Source: CAYYJM01 sp964471755
GTDB lineage: Bacteria; Planctomycetota; Planctomycetia; Gemmatales; Gemmataceae
Length of the DNA: 26,389 nucleotides
Direction: 5' to 3'
Assembly: GCA_964471755.1 (NCBI GenBank)
Contig: CAYYJM010000058.1
Location: forward strand, 1 to 26,389
In this document: piece after piece, positions 14,008-22,708 of the stretch
Layout: every line of letters starts with the position of its first letter
How positions within the stretch are numbered: position 1 is the stretch's first letter
Translations under genes and position numbers: made by a program
The notes under the pieces: generated by a model
Database searches by the model: none
Seen by the model: only the letters and a program-made list of their open reading frames with translations
What the model was told of the DNA's origin: nothing

Positions 14008-14745
14008 TCACCGACCAAACACGAAGTTCAGCAAGGCCTCGCCGCACTTTTGCCGTTCGACGTCGGCCAGGTTCGCCTGCTCGCGGGCTACCTTGATCGC
14101 GTCCTTGAGTTTGCGCACCCGTTCGAGCATGGCGTTCTTCTCGTCGGCCGGGATGCAGCCGGAGTAGAGTACCTTCTGCCAGACACCGACCGGCGTGTCG
14201 ATGTACAGAATCTCGACCTGGGCCGGATGTTCCTTCGTCGCCGGGGCCTTCTCGAAACGGGTCGGCTCCTTCTTCGTCCGGATCGATTGCGACGGCTTGC
14301 TGCGCAGCAATCCAATGGCCGGGTCGTGCGTCCACTCCTCCGCCGGGTCCGGCGTCGGCAGCTTGGTAATGAACGACTCCAGGTCGTTTACTTGCTTTTC
14401 GAGGAAGAGCAGATTCGTCACCGGAACGTCTTTCAGAATCGTGACGCCATCGACGACGACATCGGCCTTCGCCTGCTGGTTACCGACGTCCTGGCTCAGG
14501 GTCAGATCCCACAACTCGGCCCACTTCGCCCGGGCCTGATCGATCAGCGACACCGTCTTCTGCTGCACCTTCTGCGACTCGGCCGGCAGACGTTCGCCCT
14601 GCTCCTCGTCGTTGGGTTTGTACGTCCGATCGAAACCGGCGAACAGGCCGTCCTTCTGAATGAGTTTGTAGATCTCGGTGATGGCCTTCTCGACCTCCGA
14701 TTTACGGCCGGTGACGAGGGCGTTGATCTGATTGAGCTTCGGCAT
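14008..14745 (-). CDS. Uncharacterised soluble protein, 245 aa
   Basis: The product starts MPKLNQINALVTGRKSEVEKAI at ATG 14745 with GAGG about 10 nt upstream; the longer open frame upstream looks non-coding. It is a charged, helical cytoplasmic protein without a signal peptide or membrane segment. The order is an N-terminal ~100-residue helical region (IYKLIQKDGLFAGFDRTYKPNDEEQGERLP), a central segment mentioning ALWDLTLSQDVGNQQAKADV, and a C-terminal helix with KLKDAIKVAREQANL. The pattern of a small protein opening MPKLNQ and ending in a coiled helix is one I associate with phage- or prophage-like and actinobacterial/planctomycete hypothetical families, but I cannot name a function. It lies downstream of the helicase but is read in the same direction. 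Confidence 0.8.
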   Translation of the reverse strand: MPKLNQINALVTGRKSEVEKAITEIYKLIQKDGLFAGFDRTYKPNDEEQGERLPAESQKVQQKTVSLIDQARAKWAELWDLTLSQDVGNQQAKADVVVDGVTILKDVPVTNLLFLEKQVNDLESFITKLPTPDPAEEWTHDPAIGLLRSKPSQSIRTKKEPTRFEKAPATKEHPAQVEILYIDTPVGVWQKVLYSGCIPADEKNAMLERVRKLKDAIKVAREQANLADVERQKCGEALLNFVFGR

Positions 14746-14773
14746 GAGAGTGAACCTCGATGTCAGTATTTTT

Positions 14774-14795
14774 CCGCCAGCTTGTCGGCGGCTAA
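14774..14795. repeat. Small GC hairpin repeat ending GGCGGCTAA
   Basis: CCGCC (14774-14778) and GGCGG (14787-14791) form a short hairpin followed by CTAA. The same form, with a longer stem, occurs at 24129-24150. The stop codon of the helicase C-terminal part lies inside it. Confidence 0.5.
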
Positions 14796-16619
14796 CGGAG
14801 ATCCCGATCGCGCTGCCGACGCAGCGCCGTTTGAACCTCCTCGATGAACGTCGATCGCGCCCGGGTCGTTGGCGGTCGGCGCTGGTCCATCTCCCCGTCA
14901 CCCAGACGGAAGAGGCGGATCGTCCTGAGCTTCACGTCGGCACGGAGCAACGCCTCGACGCCGAGCATCACGGCGACGTGGTGGGCGGCCCACGCTTCCT
15001 TCTCGCTCCGCGGCGGCACGTTCCACAGGAGCAGATGCCAGGCTCTGTCCGCGTCTTGCCAGAATATATCTAGAAGACCCTCGATGACAGGGAGCGGTTC
15101 GCGCTCGCTGCCGAGGTCGAGCGCGTACGGCACTTCACGCCGCACCTCGTGTGCCGTGGCCAACTCGGCTCGCAGCGGCGAACGGGCGACGCCATCGAGC
15201 ATCAGTTCCAGGCCGGGCCGCAGGGCACGATCCTGCCGGCGCAGCACGGCATCGAGATCGGCTCGCCAGCCGGCCGGATTCTGGAAATCCCAGCGCGCCA
15301 GCACTTCACGCAAGATCGCCGTCACGGGCTCGGCGACGTGACGCAGCAACCGATCCCCCGGCCTGGCCCAGGCGTGCCGGTCCGAGCCGTCCTCGGCTTC
15401 GTATTGCCAGGCCACCTCGGCGGGAGCAAGCGGCGTCGTCGCCAGCAGCGTGCCCTCACCCAGCGACCGGGCCACCTCCTCGACGCTCATCGGCGTCAGG
15501 CCGCGCGGGGACGCCGGTCGGGGCTCGACGGCCGCACGCAGGACGGCGACCGGTTCCAGCGGTCGGGGCGGAGCGGGAGGAAACGGCGACACCTCCGACG
15601 GCGGAAACATCGGCGTGAAGACGCGCACGGTCGGCACCTCCGCAGGAGGCGTTCCCGGCACCCGACACTGGCCCGTGTCGAGGTCGAATGCATCGGCCAG
15701 CGTCAGCAGCCACGGTGCGTTCGGCAACGACTCGGCCGGCCGCGAGCCGGACAGAACGAGGTAGTCCATCGCCCGAGTGCAGCCGACGTACAGGACGCGC
15801 AACTCCTCGGCCCACTCCTCCATCTCGGTCGTCGCCTGGCGAAGCCGCCAACCCAGGGCCGGCAACTCGCGGCCCTCCTCGTCGCCAGGGCGGACGACCA
15901 GACCAAGGCCCGCGTCCCACTGGCCCAGACCGCCCGAGGTCGGCCGATCGATCCGACTCAGGTCCGGCAGGAAGACCACCGGGAACTCCAGGCCCTTCGC
16001 CTGATGGATGCTCATGAGCCGGACGACGTCGGCGTTCTCCGGTTGTGTGGCCGCCTGCTCCTCGCGGGAACCCGTCTGCACGAAATCGCCGAGTCGGGCG
16101 ATGAACTCCGCCAGGCCGAACAGGCCGGAGCGATCGAAAGTCCGGGCCAGGTCGATCAGTTTCCACAGATTGGCGAGCTTCCGGTCGCCGAGTTGCTCGA
16201 ACTGCAAGGCGGCGTCGTATGCCGAGTCGGCCACCGCCCGCTGGATCAGGGCCGCGATCGGCACGCGATCCTTCTCGATGCGCCAGGCGTGGAGGAACCG
16301 TCGCGCTCGCCGCACTATCTCGACCTGATTCGGTGGCAGATCGACTTCGCGTGACACATCGTTGACACCGGCCCAGAGCCCCTCGGAATGGCGGGCGAGG
16401 ACGAACAGGGCCTCGTCGCTGAGACAGCAGAACGGCGAACGCAGGACGCCGGCCAGAGCGACGCCGTCGTGCGGATTCTCCAGCGTCTGCAACAGGTGGA
16501 GCAGATCGTAGATCTCCTGCTGAGCGAAGAACGCCCGGCCGCCGACGAGGTAGTAGTCGAGACCGTACCGACGCAGGGCTGCCTCGTAGGTGGCGACGTG
16601 CGTCATCGCCCGGAAGAGC
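14792..16619 (-). CDS. AddA/RecB-like UvrD-family helicase, C-terminal part (interrupted by N gap)
   Basis: About 609 aa continuing the protein begun at 18390. It enters from the gap as LFRAMTHVATYEAALRRYGLDYYLVGG, the start of UvrD domain 2. Helicase motif V is VRLMSIHQAKGLEFPVVFLPDLS and motif VI is ELRVLYVGCTRAMDYLVLSG, both intact. The C-terminal ~200 residues occupy the place of the PD-(D/E)xK nuclease of AddA/RecB (EVPYALDLGS, EGLLDIFWQDADRAWHLLLWNV). The Asp after GLL is kept, but the DYK(T) motif is replaced by LLWN and the following YxxQ motif is not recognisable, so the nuclease is probably inactive. The family resects or processes double-strand breaks with an AddB-like partner, which is not in this window. 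Confidence 0.88.
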
Positions 16620-16629
16620 NNNNNNNNNN
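16620..16629. other. Assembly gap (10 N) inside the helicase gene
   Basis: Ten unknown bases separate the two helicase parts. The two reading frames do not match across a 10-base gap, but the gap length is a placeholder, so this does not show a real frameshift. It lies 34 bp from a pair of palindromic repeats, the likely cause of the break. Confidence 0.99.
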
Positions 16630-18390
16630 AGGCCGTACGCGGCGCAGGGTCGGCATCCGGAGCCCCTCTCCCTCCGGTACTCCGGGGGGAGAGGGGTTGG
16701 GGGGAGGGGGGCTCTGCCTGTCAGTGAGCGGTGCCGTCCCCCTCACCCCCGGCCCCTCTCCCCCGGAGTACCGGGGGAGAGGGGAGTCCTCTACGACCAG
16801 ATCCTCACCCTGAACCATCGCGGTGATGCGTCGGGCGATCCACTCCGCCTCGTTGCGACGGCCCGCCGTCACGCCGCCGGTCGAGTCGGGATCGTCCGGA
16901 TCGATAGCCCCGCGGGCCGGCTGCTCGCTCCACAGGAACTCGATGCACGGCCCCGGACTCGTTTGCGGTCGATGGGCGACGAGCGGTTCGTATCCCTCCA
17001 GGCGCGGCCCGACCAGCAGGTTCGTGAAACGCAGGATCGCCGGCTGACTGCGGAAGTTGAGCGTCAGCTCCTGCCGCCCCTCGTGCGGCACTCGCTCGCG
17101 CAGGCCGCGGAAGAGATGCACGTCCGCCCCGCGGAAGCGGTAGATCGACTGGCTCGCATCGCCGACGGCGAACAGTTTGCCCAGTGGCAGCAGGGCCCCG
17201 GCCAGCGACTCGACCAGTTCCATCTGCACCGGGTCGGTGTCTTGAAGTTCGTCGATGAGCAGGAAGCGATAGCGTTCCTGCTGCCGCTGTCGGGCCTCGG
17301 CGTTGTCCGCGAGCAGATCGCGTGAGCAGAGCAGCAGATCCTGGAAATCGACGACGCCGGCGGTGTGCTTGCGAGCGGCGTACTCGGCGTGGACCGACGC
17401 GACGACCCGGCCCAGGCGTTGGCCCATGACCACCGCGGCGACCAGATTCTCTTCCTCCAGAGCCGGCAGTTTCTCCGGCAGCGACTTTAGCTCCTCGCGA
17501 AACTTCTCCAGGGCCTCCTTGATCGGCTCGTAGATATCCGGATCGGGCCAGGCCTTCGCTCCGATTCGGCCGACGGAACCCGCCTTGCACAGTTCCTCGA
17601 TCGCTCCGGCCAGGTCGGTTTCCTCGCCCAGGCGTGGCAGACGCTCGCGAAGGGTGGCCACCCGGCCGGCCATCTCGGCGTGCGTCGTCGGATGCGCCTC
17701 CAGCAGGCGCAGGGCGCGCACGATCTTCGGTCGAGTGCGGAGCAGGAAGGGGAGATAGCGCGTGCGGGTGAACTCGCGGGCCTGCTCAAGCCAGGCGGCC
17801 GCGATCTCCTCGGTAGGCCGGTCCAGCCACGGCCGCCAGATCCGGGCGTCGAATTCGGTGAGCAGAGCCCCGACACCGCGGACGACGATCGGCCAGCCGT
17901 AGTGGTCGATCAGGTGACGCAGATCGTCGCCCGCCTGACCTTCGGTGGTCAACAGCTTCTGCAACCCGGTCTGGAGCGCGTCGTTGCGAACGTTGACGGC
18001 GAGGACTTCCTCCAGCACATCGAAGCGCGGATCGAGGCCGGCCTCGATGGCGTGCTGACGGAGCAGATTTCCACAGAAGGCGTGGATCGTGCAGATCGGC
18101 GCGGACTCGAGCCCGCGCAGGTGACGAGCCCATGTCTCTTCCTCCTCGGCCGGGGCGTCACGGACCCGGCCGAGAAGCGTCTGGCGAATGCGGCCGCGCA
18201 TCTGCCGGGCAGCTCGCTCGGTGAACGTGATGGCGACGAGCTGACCAACCTCCGCCTCGCCCTGGAGGAGGTGCGACAGGTAGCGCGCGGTCAGGACGTG
18301 CGTCTTGCCGCAGCCGGCACCAGAGGACAGGACGACCGAGGCACCGCGCGTCTCGACCGCGCGCTGCTGCTGAGGAGTGAGGCTGGCCAT
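16630..18390 (-). CDS. AddA/RecB-like UvrD-family helicase, N-terminal part
   Basis: About 587 aa from ATG 18390 to the gap. Helicase motifs in order: Walker A SGAGCGKT (residues 23-30), Ia ITFTERAARQMRGRIR, II LLIDELQDTDPVQ (Walker B DE..Q), III FAVGDASQSIYRFRGAD, IV LTLNFRSQPAILRFTN. A long 1B insertion holds FQDLLLCSRDLL, as in AddA/RecB. With the downstream part it forms one ~1,190-aa gene, the usual AddA size. Between motif IV and the gap, about 43 residues (SPLPRYSGGEGPGVRG through PSPPGVPEGEG) are encoded by two palindromic repeats inserted in frame, and have no counterpart in the family. The start lies 29 bp after the end of the extended frame of the upstream secreted protein, suggesting one transcript. 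Confidence 0.9.
16663..16696. repeat. Dispersed GC palindrome, copy inside helicase gene (1)
   Basis: CCCCTCTCCCTCCGG (16663-16677), loop TACT, and CCGGGGGGAGAGGGG (16682-16696) give a 15-bp stem with one G.T. It is followed by TTGGGGGGAGGGG, the same tail seen at the window's right edge. Confidence 0.9.
16753..16784. repeat. Dispersed GC palindrome, copy inside helicase gene (2)
   Basis: CCCCTCTCCCCCGG, loop AGTA, and CCGGGGGAGAGGGG form a perfect 14-bp stem. It is preceded by CCCTCACCCCC, so copies 1 and 2 together form a larger inverted unit (about 16663-16784). Confidence 0.92.
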
Positions 18391-18418
18391 ACCGGCATGA
18401 TAGCCGGACCCGGCCCGG

Positions 18419-18550
18419 TCACGGAACCTTGAATTCGATCGTCGCCGGTTTGACGCGGTCGGCGTGGCGAGGATACGACAGGGTGACCCTGGCGACGCCG
18501 GCCGGCGCTTCGGTGGGGATCCGCACGGGACCCGCGAAGAAGTAGAACGT
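18419..18550 (-). other. In-frame continuation of the secreted protein after a TGA codon
   Basis: After the TGA at 18553-18551, the same frame stays open for 43 codons to a second TGA at 18421-18419. It encodes TFYFFAGPVRIPTEAPAG and a beta-strand-like end (VARVTLSYP, then PATIEFKVP). The composition and pattern are clearly those of coding sequence, a C-terminal Ig-like/beta domain. A small GC hairpin (18536-18522) lies 14 nt after the TGA. Possible explanations: selenocysteine insertion, recent nonsense mutation, or base error. Confidence 0.7.
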
Positions 18551-19267
18551 TCAGCCCTCGTGTTCGAGGTCGATGCTCTGCTTCAGCGACCGCCCCTGGC
18601 CGTCCGGTGCGTACTCGATGTCAGCTCGCACCGGGCCGAGGTTCTCGCTACAGGTTTCGTCGTAACTCGCGAACGTGCCGACTCCAAGACCGGGCGTGCC
18701 GAGCATCAGCCGGAGCTTGGACACGCGGGAATTCGCCCCGGTCGTCGTCCGCGACAGGGTGTAGACCCGCCCGTAGCGGGCCAGTGTCAGCGGACCGTTG
18801 AAGTGGATGATCGGAGCGTTCGCGGGTTTGCTGCCCCACGTTGGCTCCTCCATCTGGCCGTTGCCAACGTACTGCCCGCGCTGCCCGAGTACGTTGAGCC
18901 GGAGGTAGAATGTCCCGACACCCGATGGAGCGTACAGCAACAGGTTCGAGTGAACCGTGCCGTCGCGCTCCTGGATCCGACCGATGGTAAAACAGGTGCC
19001 GCGCTCGGTGACCACCTTGTCTTCCGGAGCGGTCAGGTCACCGTCACCCTTGCGATCGATGTAGACCGTGTTGCCGTCCTGAACGAGCCAGACGCGGGTC
19101 GCTGCGTCCTTGCCGAAGACGAGCAGGCAGTAGCGGGGCGTTCCCTGGTAGGTCGGCTCCTTCGCGATGGTTCGCGGGATCGCGGTCAGGTCGGTCGCCG
19201 AGACCGCCGAGGCCGGCACGGGCAGTCCTGGCAGGACTCCCAGGGTCAACAGGAATGGTAGAAACAC
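18551..19267 (-). CDS. Secreted protein of unknown function, frame continues past TGA
   Basis: A 238-aa product up to the first TGA, or 282 positions with readthrough to 18419. The start is GTG 19267, with GAGGAGG 8 nt upstream, opening a signal peptide (MFLPFLLTLGVLPGLPVPASA). The mature part is beta-rich: RYCLLVFGKDAATRVWLV, then VYIDRKGDGDLT (an Asp-rich turn reminiscent of a calcium loop), FTIGRIQERDG, LRLNVLGQRGQYVG and ASYDETCSENLGPVRADIEY. This kind of secreted, lineage-specific protein is common in Gemmataceae; I know no function. It is followed directly by the helicase gene. Confidence 0.8.
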   Translation of the reverse strand: MFLPFLLTLGVLPGLPVPASAVSATDLTAIPRTIAKEPTYQGTPRYCLLVFGKDAATRVWLVQDGNTVYIDRKGDGDLTAPEDKVVTERGTCFTIGRIQERDGTVHSNLLLYAPSGVGTFYLRLNVLGQRGQYVGNGQMEEPTWGSKPANAPIIHFNGPLTLARYGRVYTLSRTTTGANSRVSKLRLMLGTPGLGVGTFASYDETCSENLGPVRADIEYAPDGQGRSLKQSIDLEHEG

Positions 19268-19387
19268 CTCGGACCTCCTCGCTCAAAGTTACCGGACGGG
19301 ATTACCGCTTGCTACCCAACCCAGCGAGAAAGCGGAGAACCAACCGCCAAAATCGTTCGACACTGGCTCCCGCCTCACCCCATCGAG

Positions 19388-19393
19388 TATAGT
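19388..19393 (+). promoter_or_regulatory. Possible -10 box of sigma/kinase operon
   Basis: TATAGT lies about 50 nt upstream of the sigma-factor ATG. There is no convincing -35, as expected if the operon is read by an alternative sigma factor. The divergent space 19268-19445 shows nothing else. Confidence 0.35.
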
Positions 19394-19445
19394 ACGGAGA
19401 GACCTCTCCCCTCCGCCGAGGGGATTCCTTCCTGGCCGCGTGCCG

Positions 19446-20045
19446 ATGACCGAACCGAGCCCTCCGCTGAACGTGACGCAACAACTGCTCCACCAGATCG
19501 CCGCTGGCGACGCCGCAGCCGTCGATGCGTTGTTGCGCCACTGCGGCGATCGGCTGGCGGCGCTGACCCGCCGGATGCTCGGCGATTACCGCCGCGTCCG
19601 CCGCTGGGCCGAGACGGACGATGTGTTGCAGAGCGCCCTCGTCCGCCTGCTCGCCGCCCTGCGCAGTGTCCGACCGACGACGGCTCGCGACTTCCTCGCC
19701 CTGGCAGCCTTGCAGATCCGACGCGAGCTGCTCGACCTGACCCGTCGATTCTACGGCCCGGAGGGCCTCGGTGCCAACCACGACAGCAGCCCGGCCGGTG
19801 AGCCGATCGAGGCTCGCGAGGGCCCGGCGTCTCTGGCCCAGTGGCGAGAACTGCACGAACAGATCGACCGCCTTCCCGACGACGAACGCGAGGTCGTCGA
19901 TCTGCTCTTTTACCAGGGGCTGGGCCAGGCCGAGGCGGCGTCCTTGCTCGGTATCTCGCTGCGGACGGTCCAGCGCCGCTGGCACGCCGCCCTGTGTCAG
20001 CTCCACCGCGTCTGGCATCGGGATGATGGAGGGACAACGCGATGA
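19446..20045 (+). CDS. ECF-type RNA polymerase sigma factor (planctomycete type)
   Basis: A 199-aa sigma-70 family protein. The start is ATG 19446; the ribosome site is weak, and GTG 19440 is an alternative. Region 2 is visible around residues 15-75 (IAAGDAAAVDALLRHCGDRL, then ETDDVLQSALVRLLAAL, the core-binding DDVxQ helix). Region 4 follows at the C-terminus (LPDDEREVVDLLFYQGLGQAEAASLLGISLRTVQRRW, a helix-turn-helix). No anti-sigma factor lies next to it. Instead the stop overlaps the start of a Ser/Thr kinase gene (ATGA), an arrangement typical of planctomycetes in which the kinase is thought to act in place of an anti-sigma factor. Confidence 0.93.
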   Translation: MTEPSPPLNVTQQLLHQIAAGDAAAVDALLRHCGDRLAALTRRMLGDYRRVRRWAETDDVLQSALVRLLAALRSVRPTTARDFLALAALQIRRELLDLTRRFYGPEGLGANHDSSPAGEPIEAREGPASLAQWRELHEQIDRLPDDEREVVDLLFYQGLGQAEAASLLGISLRTVQRRWHAALCQLHRVWHRDDGGTTR

Positions 20046-21874
20046 CACCGAGTGAGCATCTCGACGAACGGATGCTCCACTGGGAGGAGGCCCGCCACCG
20101 GGGAATCTCTCTCTCGGCTGAGACGCTCTGTGCTGACTGTCCCGAACTCGTCGTGGAACTGCGTCAGCGCATCCAGGCTGTCGAGGAGATGGAGGGCGTT
20201 CTCGGCGTCCGGCCGCGTGATCCGCGCAAGACACTCCGGGAAGAGACTCTCCTCGCGGCCTGTCCTGGTTCGGAGGGGCCGCTTCCGCAGGTGCCCGGCT
20301 ACCAGCTCGTGCGCGTCCTTGGTCAGGGCGGCATGGGCATCGTCTACGAGGCCGTGCAGACCGAACTGGGACGGACGGTCGCCCTGAAGATGATCTCCGG
20401 CTCACGGCTGGGGCCGAAACTCGTCGCCCGCTTTCGTACCGAGGCCGAGGCGGCGGCCCGGCTCCAGCATCCCAACGTGCTACAGATATTCGAGATCGGC
20501 CAGGTTCAGGATCGCCCCTTCTACTCGATGGAATACGTTCCCGGCGGCAACCTCGATCAGTATCTCGCCGATGCCTCGTTCACGCCGCGCGAGGCGGCCC
20601 GGTTGATCGAGACGCTGGCCCGTGCCGTTCACGCGGCCCACGAGCGCGGCATCGTGCATCGGGATCTGAAGCCGGCCAATGTCCTGATCGCCGCCGACGG
20701 TACGCCGAAGATCGCCGACTTCGGCCTGGCCAAGCGCCTCGACGAGGATTCCGGCCACACGATGACCGGCGAAATCCTCGGCACCCCGGCGTACATGTCC
20801 CCCGAACAGGCGGCCGGGGTGAAGGACGTCGGCCCGGCCACCGACATCTACTCGCTGGGAGCCATCCTCTACGAGTTGCTCACGCACAGGCCGCCGTTCC
20901 AGGGAGCGAGCCCCCTGGATGCGTTGCGTCAGGTCACGGGCGAGGATCCCGTTCCGCCGTCGAAACTGGTCACCGGTCTGCCGCGCGATCTGGAAGCGAT
21001 TTGCCTGAAGTGCCTGGAGAAATCGCCCGGCCGGCGCTACGGCTCGGCCCTGGAGCTGGCCGATGATCTGGGCCGCTACCTGGACGGCCGGCCGGTCGTC
21101 GCCCGGCGAATCAGCATGGCCCGCCGGGTCTGGAAGTGGATTCGCCGTCATCCGCTGGAATCGGCCCTCGCTCTCGTCCTGCTCGTCCTGGCCTGCCTCC
21201 CTGGTGTCGCCTGGGTTCGCGAGTATCAGCAGCAGCGCGAAATCCGCTTACGAGCCGAGGTCCAGGCCCCGCTCGCGCGGGACATCCTGCGTCGCCATTG
21301 TGCCGAGTGCCACGACCGCGATGGTACGGAGCGAAAGGATTTCGACGTCCTCGATCATGCCCGCCTGCTCTCCCGCGACCGGCCGCTCGTGATTGCAGGA
21401 GCGCCGGACGACTCGCGTCTGATCCAGCGCATCGCTGACGGTACGATGCCACCGGAGGAGGAAGAGGTTCGTCTGCCGCGTCTGTCGGAGCAGGAATTGA
21501 CGATCCTGCGCGAGTGGATTCAGGGCGGCGCACCGCCCTTTCCGGAGGGCGGCGAGCCGCCTCCGCCGGTCGTGCCGTACTCGGCCCTGGCCGCCCGGAC
21601 GCGGGACATCTTCCTGAACCGCTGTTACGAGTGCCACAACTACGACGTCAAGGAGGGCGGTATCAAGATCCTGCATCACCGGTTGCTGGTCACCGTCCGC
21701 AAGGTAGTCGTCCCTGGTCGGCCCGACGAGTCGGAACTGTTTCAGTTGTTGATCGGCCCGGACGATGCGCATCGCATGCCGCCGCCGCCGGCAGAGCGGC
21801 TGCCGGAGGCCGAGATCGCCACGATCCGGGATTGGATCCTCGCCGGAGCGCCGCCCTTCCCGAAGGAGGAGTGA
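20042..21874 (+). CDS. Transmembrane Ser/Thr protein kinase with C-terminal cytochrome-type CxxCH domains
   Basis: A 610-aa protein. Residues 1-80 are a short N-terminal region that follows sigma factors in this group. A kinase domain spans ~86-350 with all key motifs: GQGGMGIVYEA loop (94-103), Lys116 (VALKMI), HRDLKPAN (206-213), DFG (226-228) and SPE (253-255). One membrane helix lies at ~374-391. The outside part then has two copies of a planctomycete cytochrome C-like unit: CAECH (420-424) with GTMPP (467-471), and CYECH (528-532) with RMPPP (578-582). CxxCH is the covalent haem c motif and the Met the likely axial ligand, so the kinase may sense redox state or haem status across the membrane. 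That role is inference; the domain calls are firm. Translationally coupled to the sigma factor. Confidence 0.93.
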   Translation: MTPSEHLDERMLHWEEARHRGISLSAETLCADCPELVVELRQRIQAVEEMEGVLGVRPRDPRKTLREETLLAACPGSEGPLPQVPGYQLVRVLGQGGMGIVYEAVQTELGRTVALKMISGSRLGPKLVARFRTEAEAAARLQHPNVLQIFEIGQVQDRPFYSMEYVPGGNLDQYLADASFTPREAARLIETLARAVHAAHERGIVHRDLKPANVLIAADGTPKIADFGLAKRLDEDSGHTMTGEILGTPAYMSPEQAAGVKDVGPATDIYSLGAILYELLTHRPPFQGASPLDALRQVTGEDPVPPSKLVTGLPRDLEAICLKCLEKSPGRRYGSALELADDLGRYLDGRPVVARRISMARRVWKWIRRHPLESALALVLLVLACLPGVAWVREYQQQREIRLRAEVQAPLARDILRRHCAECHDRDGTERKDFDVLDHARLLSRDRPLVIAGAPDDSRLIQRIADGTMPPEEEEVRLPRLSEQELTILREWIQGGAPPFPEGGEPPPPVVPYSALAARTRDIFLNRCYECHNYDVKEGGIKILHHRLLVTVRKVVVPGRPDESELFQLLIGPDDAHRMPPPPAERLPEAEIATIRDWILAGAPPFPKEE

Positions 21875-21905
21875 GCGGTCCCGGTCATCGACCATGAACG
21901 CTCAC
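21871..21905. terminator. Hairpin spanning two convergent stops
   Basis: GTGAGCG (21871-21877) and CGCTCAC (21899-21905) pair over 7 bp around a 21-nt loop. The kinase stop is in the left arm and the stop of the convergent membrane gene (21885) is in the loop. No T-run. Confidence 0.35.
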
Positions 21906-22679
21906 CAGCGAACGGATCGCGCCGACCAGGGCACGGAATTCCCGCAGCCCCTGGCGCGAGCGACCCCAGGCGCGTCGGCCTCCCGCCGGTGTCGGCACCT
22001 CGGCGACCAGGTAGGTCCGTGGGCCGAAGCGCCAGACGTAGCGCGTCACGAGAGGGTTCAGAGGATGCTCGCCCCAGGCCAGTTCCAGGCGAACGTTCGC
22101 TCCCTGCCAACTCGGGCGGAAGGCGTCGTCGAGGTGGCCGACCGTCTGATAGATGGCGGCCACGTCCTGACACCAGCGTTCATGGTCGTCCGCCTGGGCC
22201 GTCTCCGCCAGCTGAACCTTGCTGGCCGCCAGAACGACGTACGACACGGCCGAGAACGCCTGGCGCTCTCGGACGTAGTAGTGCAGGGCACCCTGGACGC
22301 TGGTAAAGACCTCGCGTCGGCCCAGGATCGCCGTCACCAGCCCGAGCAGAAGGAACCAGCCGCCGACGGTGAACAGAGCCCAGCGCGTGTGCTGGAGCAG
22401 TTCCGCCCCGAAGCGGAGGTGCATGTGCTGGGCCAGGATCGGCAGGTCGATGCCGAACCCCTGTAACGCCCCGTTCCAGCGGTCGTAGGTGAGCAGCAAG
22501 GTGCCGAGCAGACCGCCAAAGAAGAACAGCAGCGGTGCGTACTCGCAGATCAGGGTGTAGGCCCGGAGATTGCCGCACAGCAGACGGATGCGATGCGTCC
22601 CGCGAACGAGCGTGAGCAGGTAATACGCCACCGTCAGGACCAGGGCGGCAACGTCGAGGACGGTGATGAAGATCGGCAT
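21885..22679 (-). CDS. Membrane protein of unknown function (three predicted helices)
   Basis: A 264-aa protein from ATG 22679. Hydrophobic segments lie at about residues 4-26, 43-66 and 103-122. A soluble C-terminal half (~125-264) is rich in charged and aromatic residues (ERQAFSAVSYVVLAASKVQLAET, WRFGPRTYLVAEVPTPAG), with no motif that I recognise. It is the last of three closely spaced leftward genes (ndk, 22709-23533, this one), with 29 bp from its upstream neighbour, so the membrane pair probably work together. Confidence 0.8.
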   Translation of the reverse strand: MPIFITVLDVAALVLTVAYYLLTLVRGTHRIRLLCGNLRAYTLICEYAPLLFFFGGLLGTLLLTYDRWNGALQGFGIDLPILAQHMHLRFGAELLQHTRWALFTVGGWFLLLGLVTAILGRREVFTSVQGALHYYVRERQAFSAVSYVVLAASKVQLAETAQADDHERWCQDVAAIYQTVGHLDDAFRPSWQGANVRLELAWGEHPLNPLVTRYVWRFGPRTYLVAEVPTPAGGRRAWGRSRQGLREFRALVGAIRSLVSVHGR

Positions 22680-22708
22680 CGGTCACGGCTCCCCGGTCGG
22701 ATCGACGG

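Noticed and set aside
15149..16354. 401-codon plus-strand frame in the helicase region
   Set aside because: Antisense of helicase motifs V and VI, with biased Arg/Gln/Pro composition.
16603..16640. Frameshift between the two helicase parts
   Set aside because: The 10-N run is a placeholder of unknown true length, so the frame difference carries no information.
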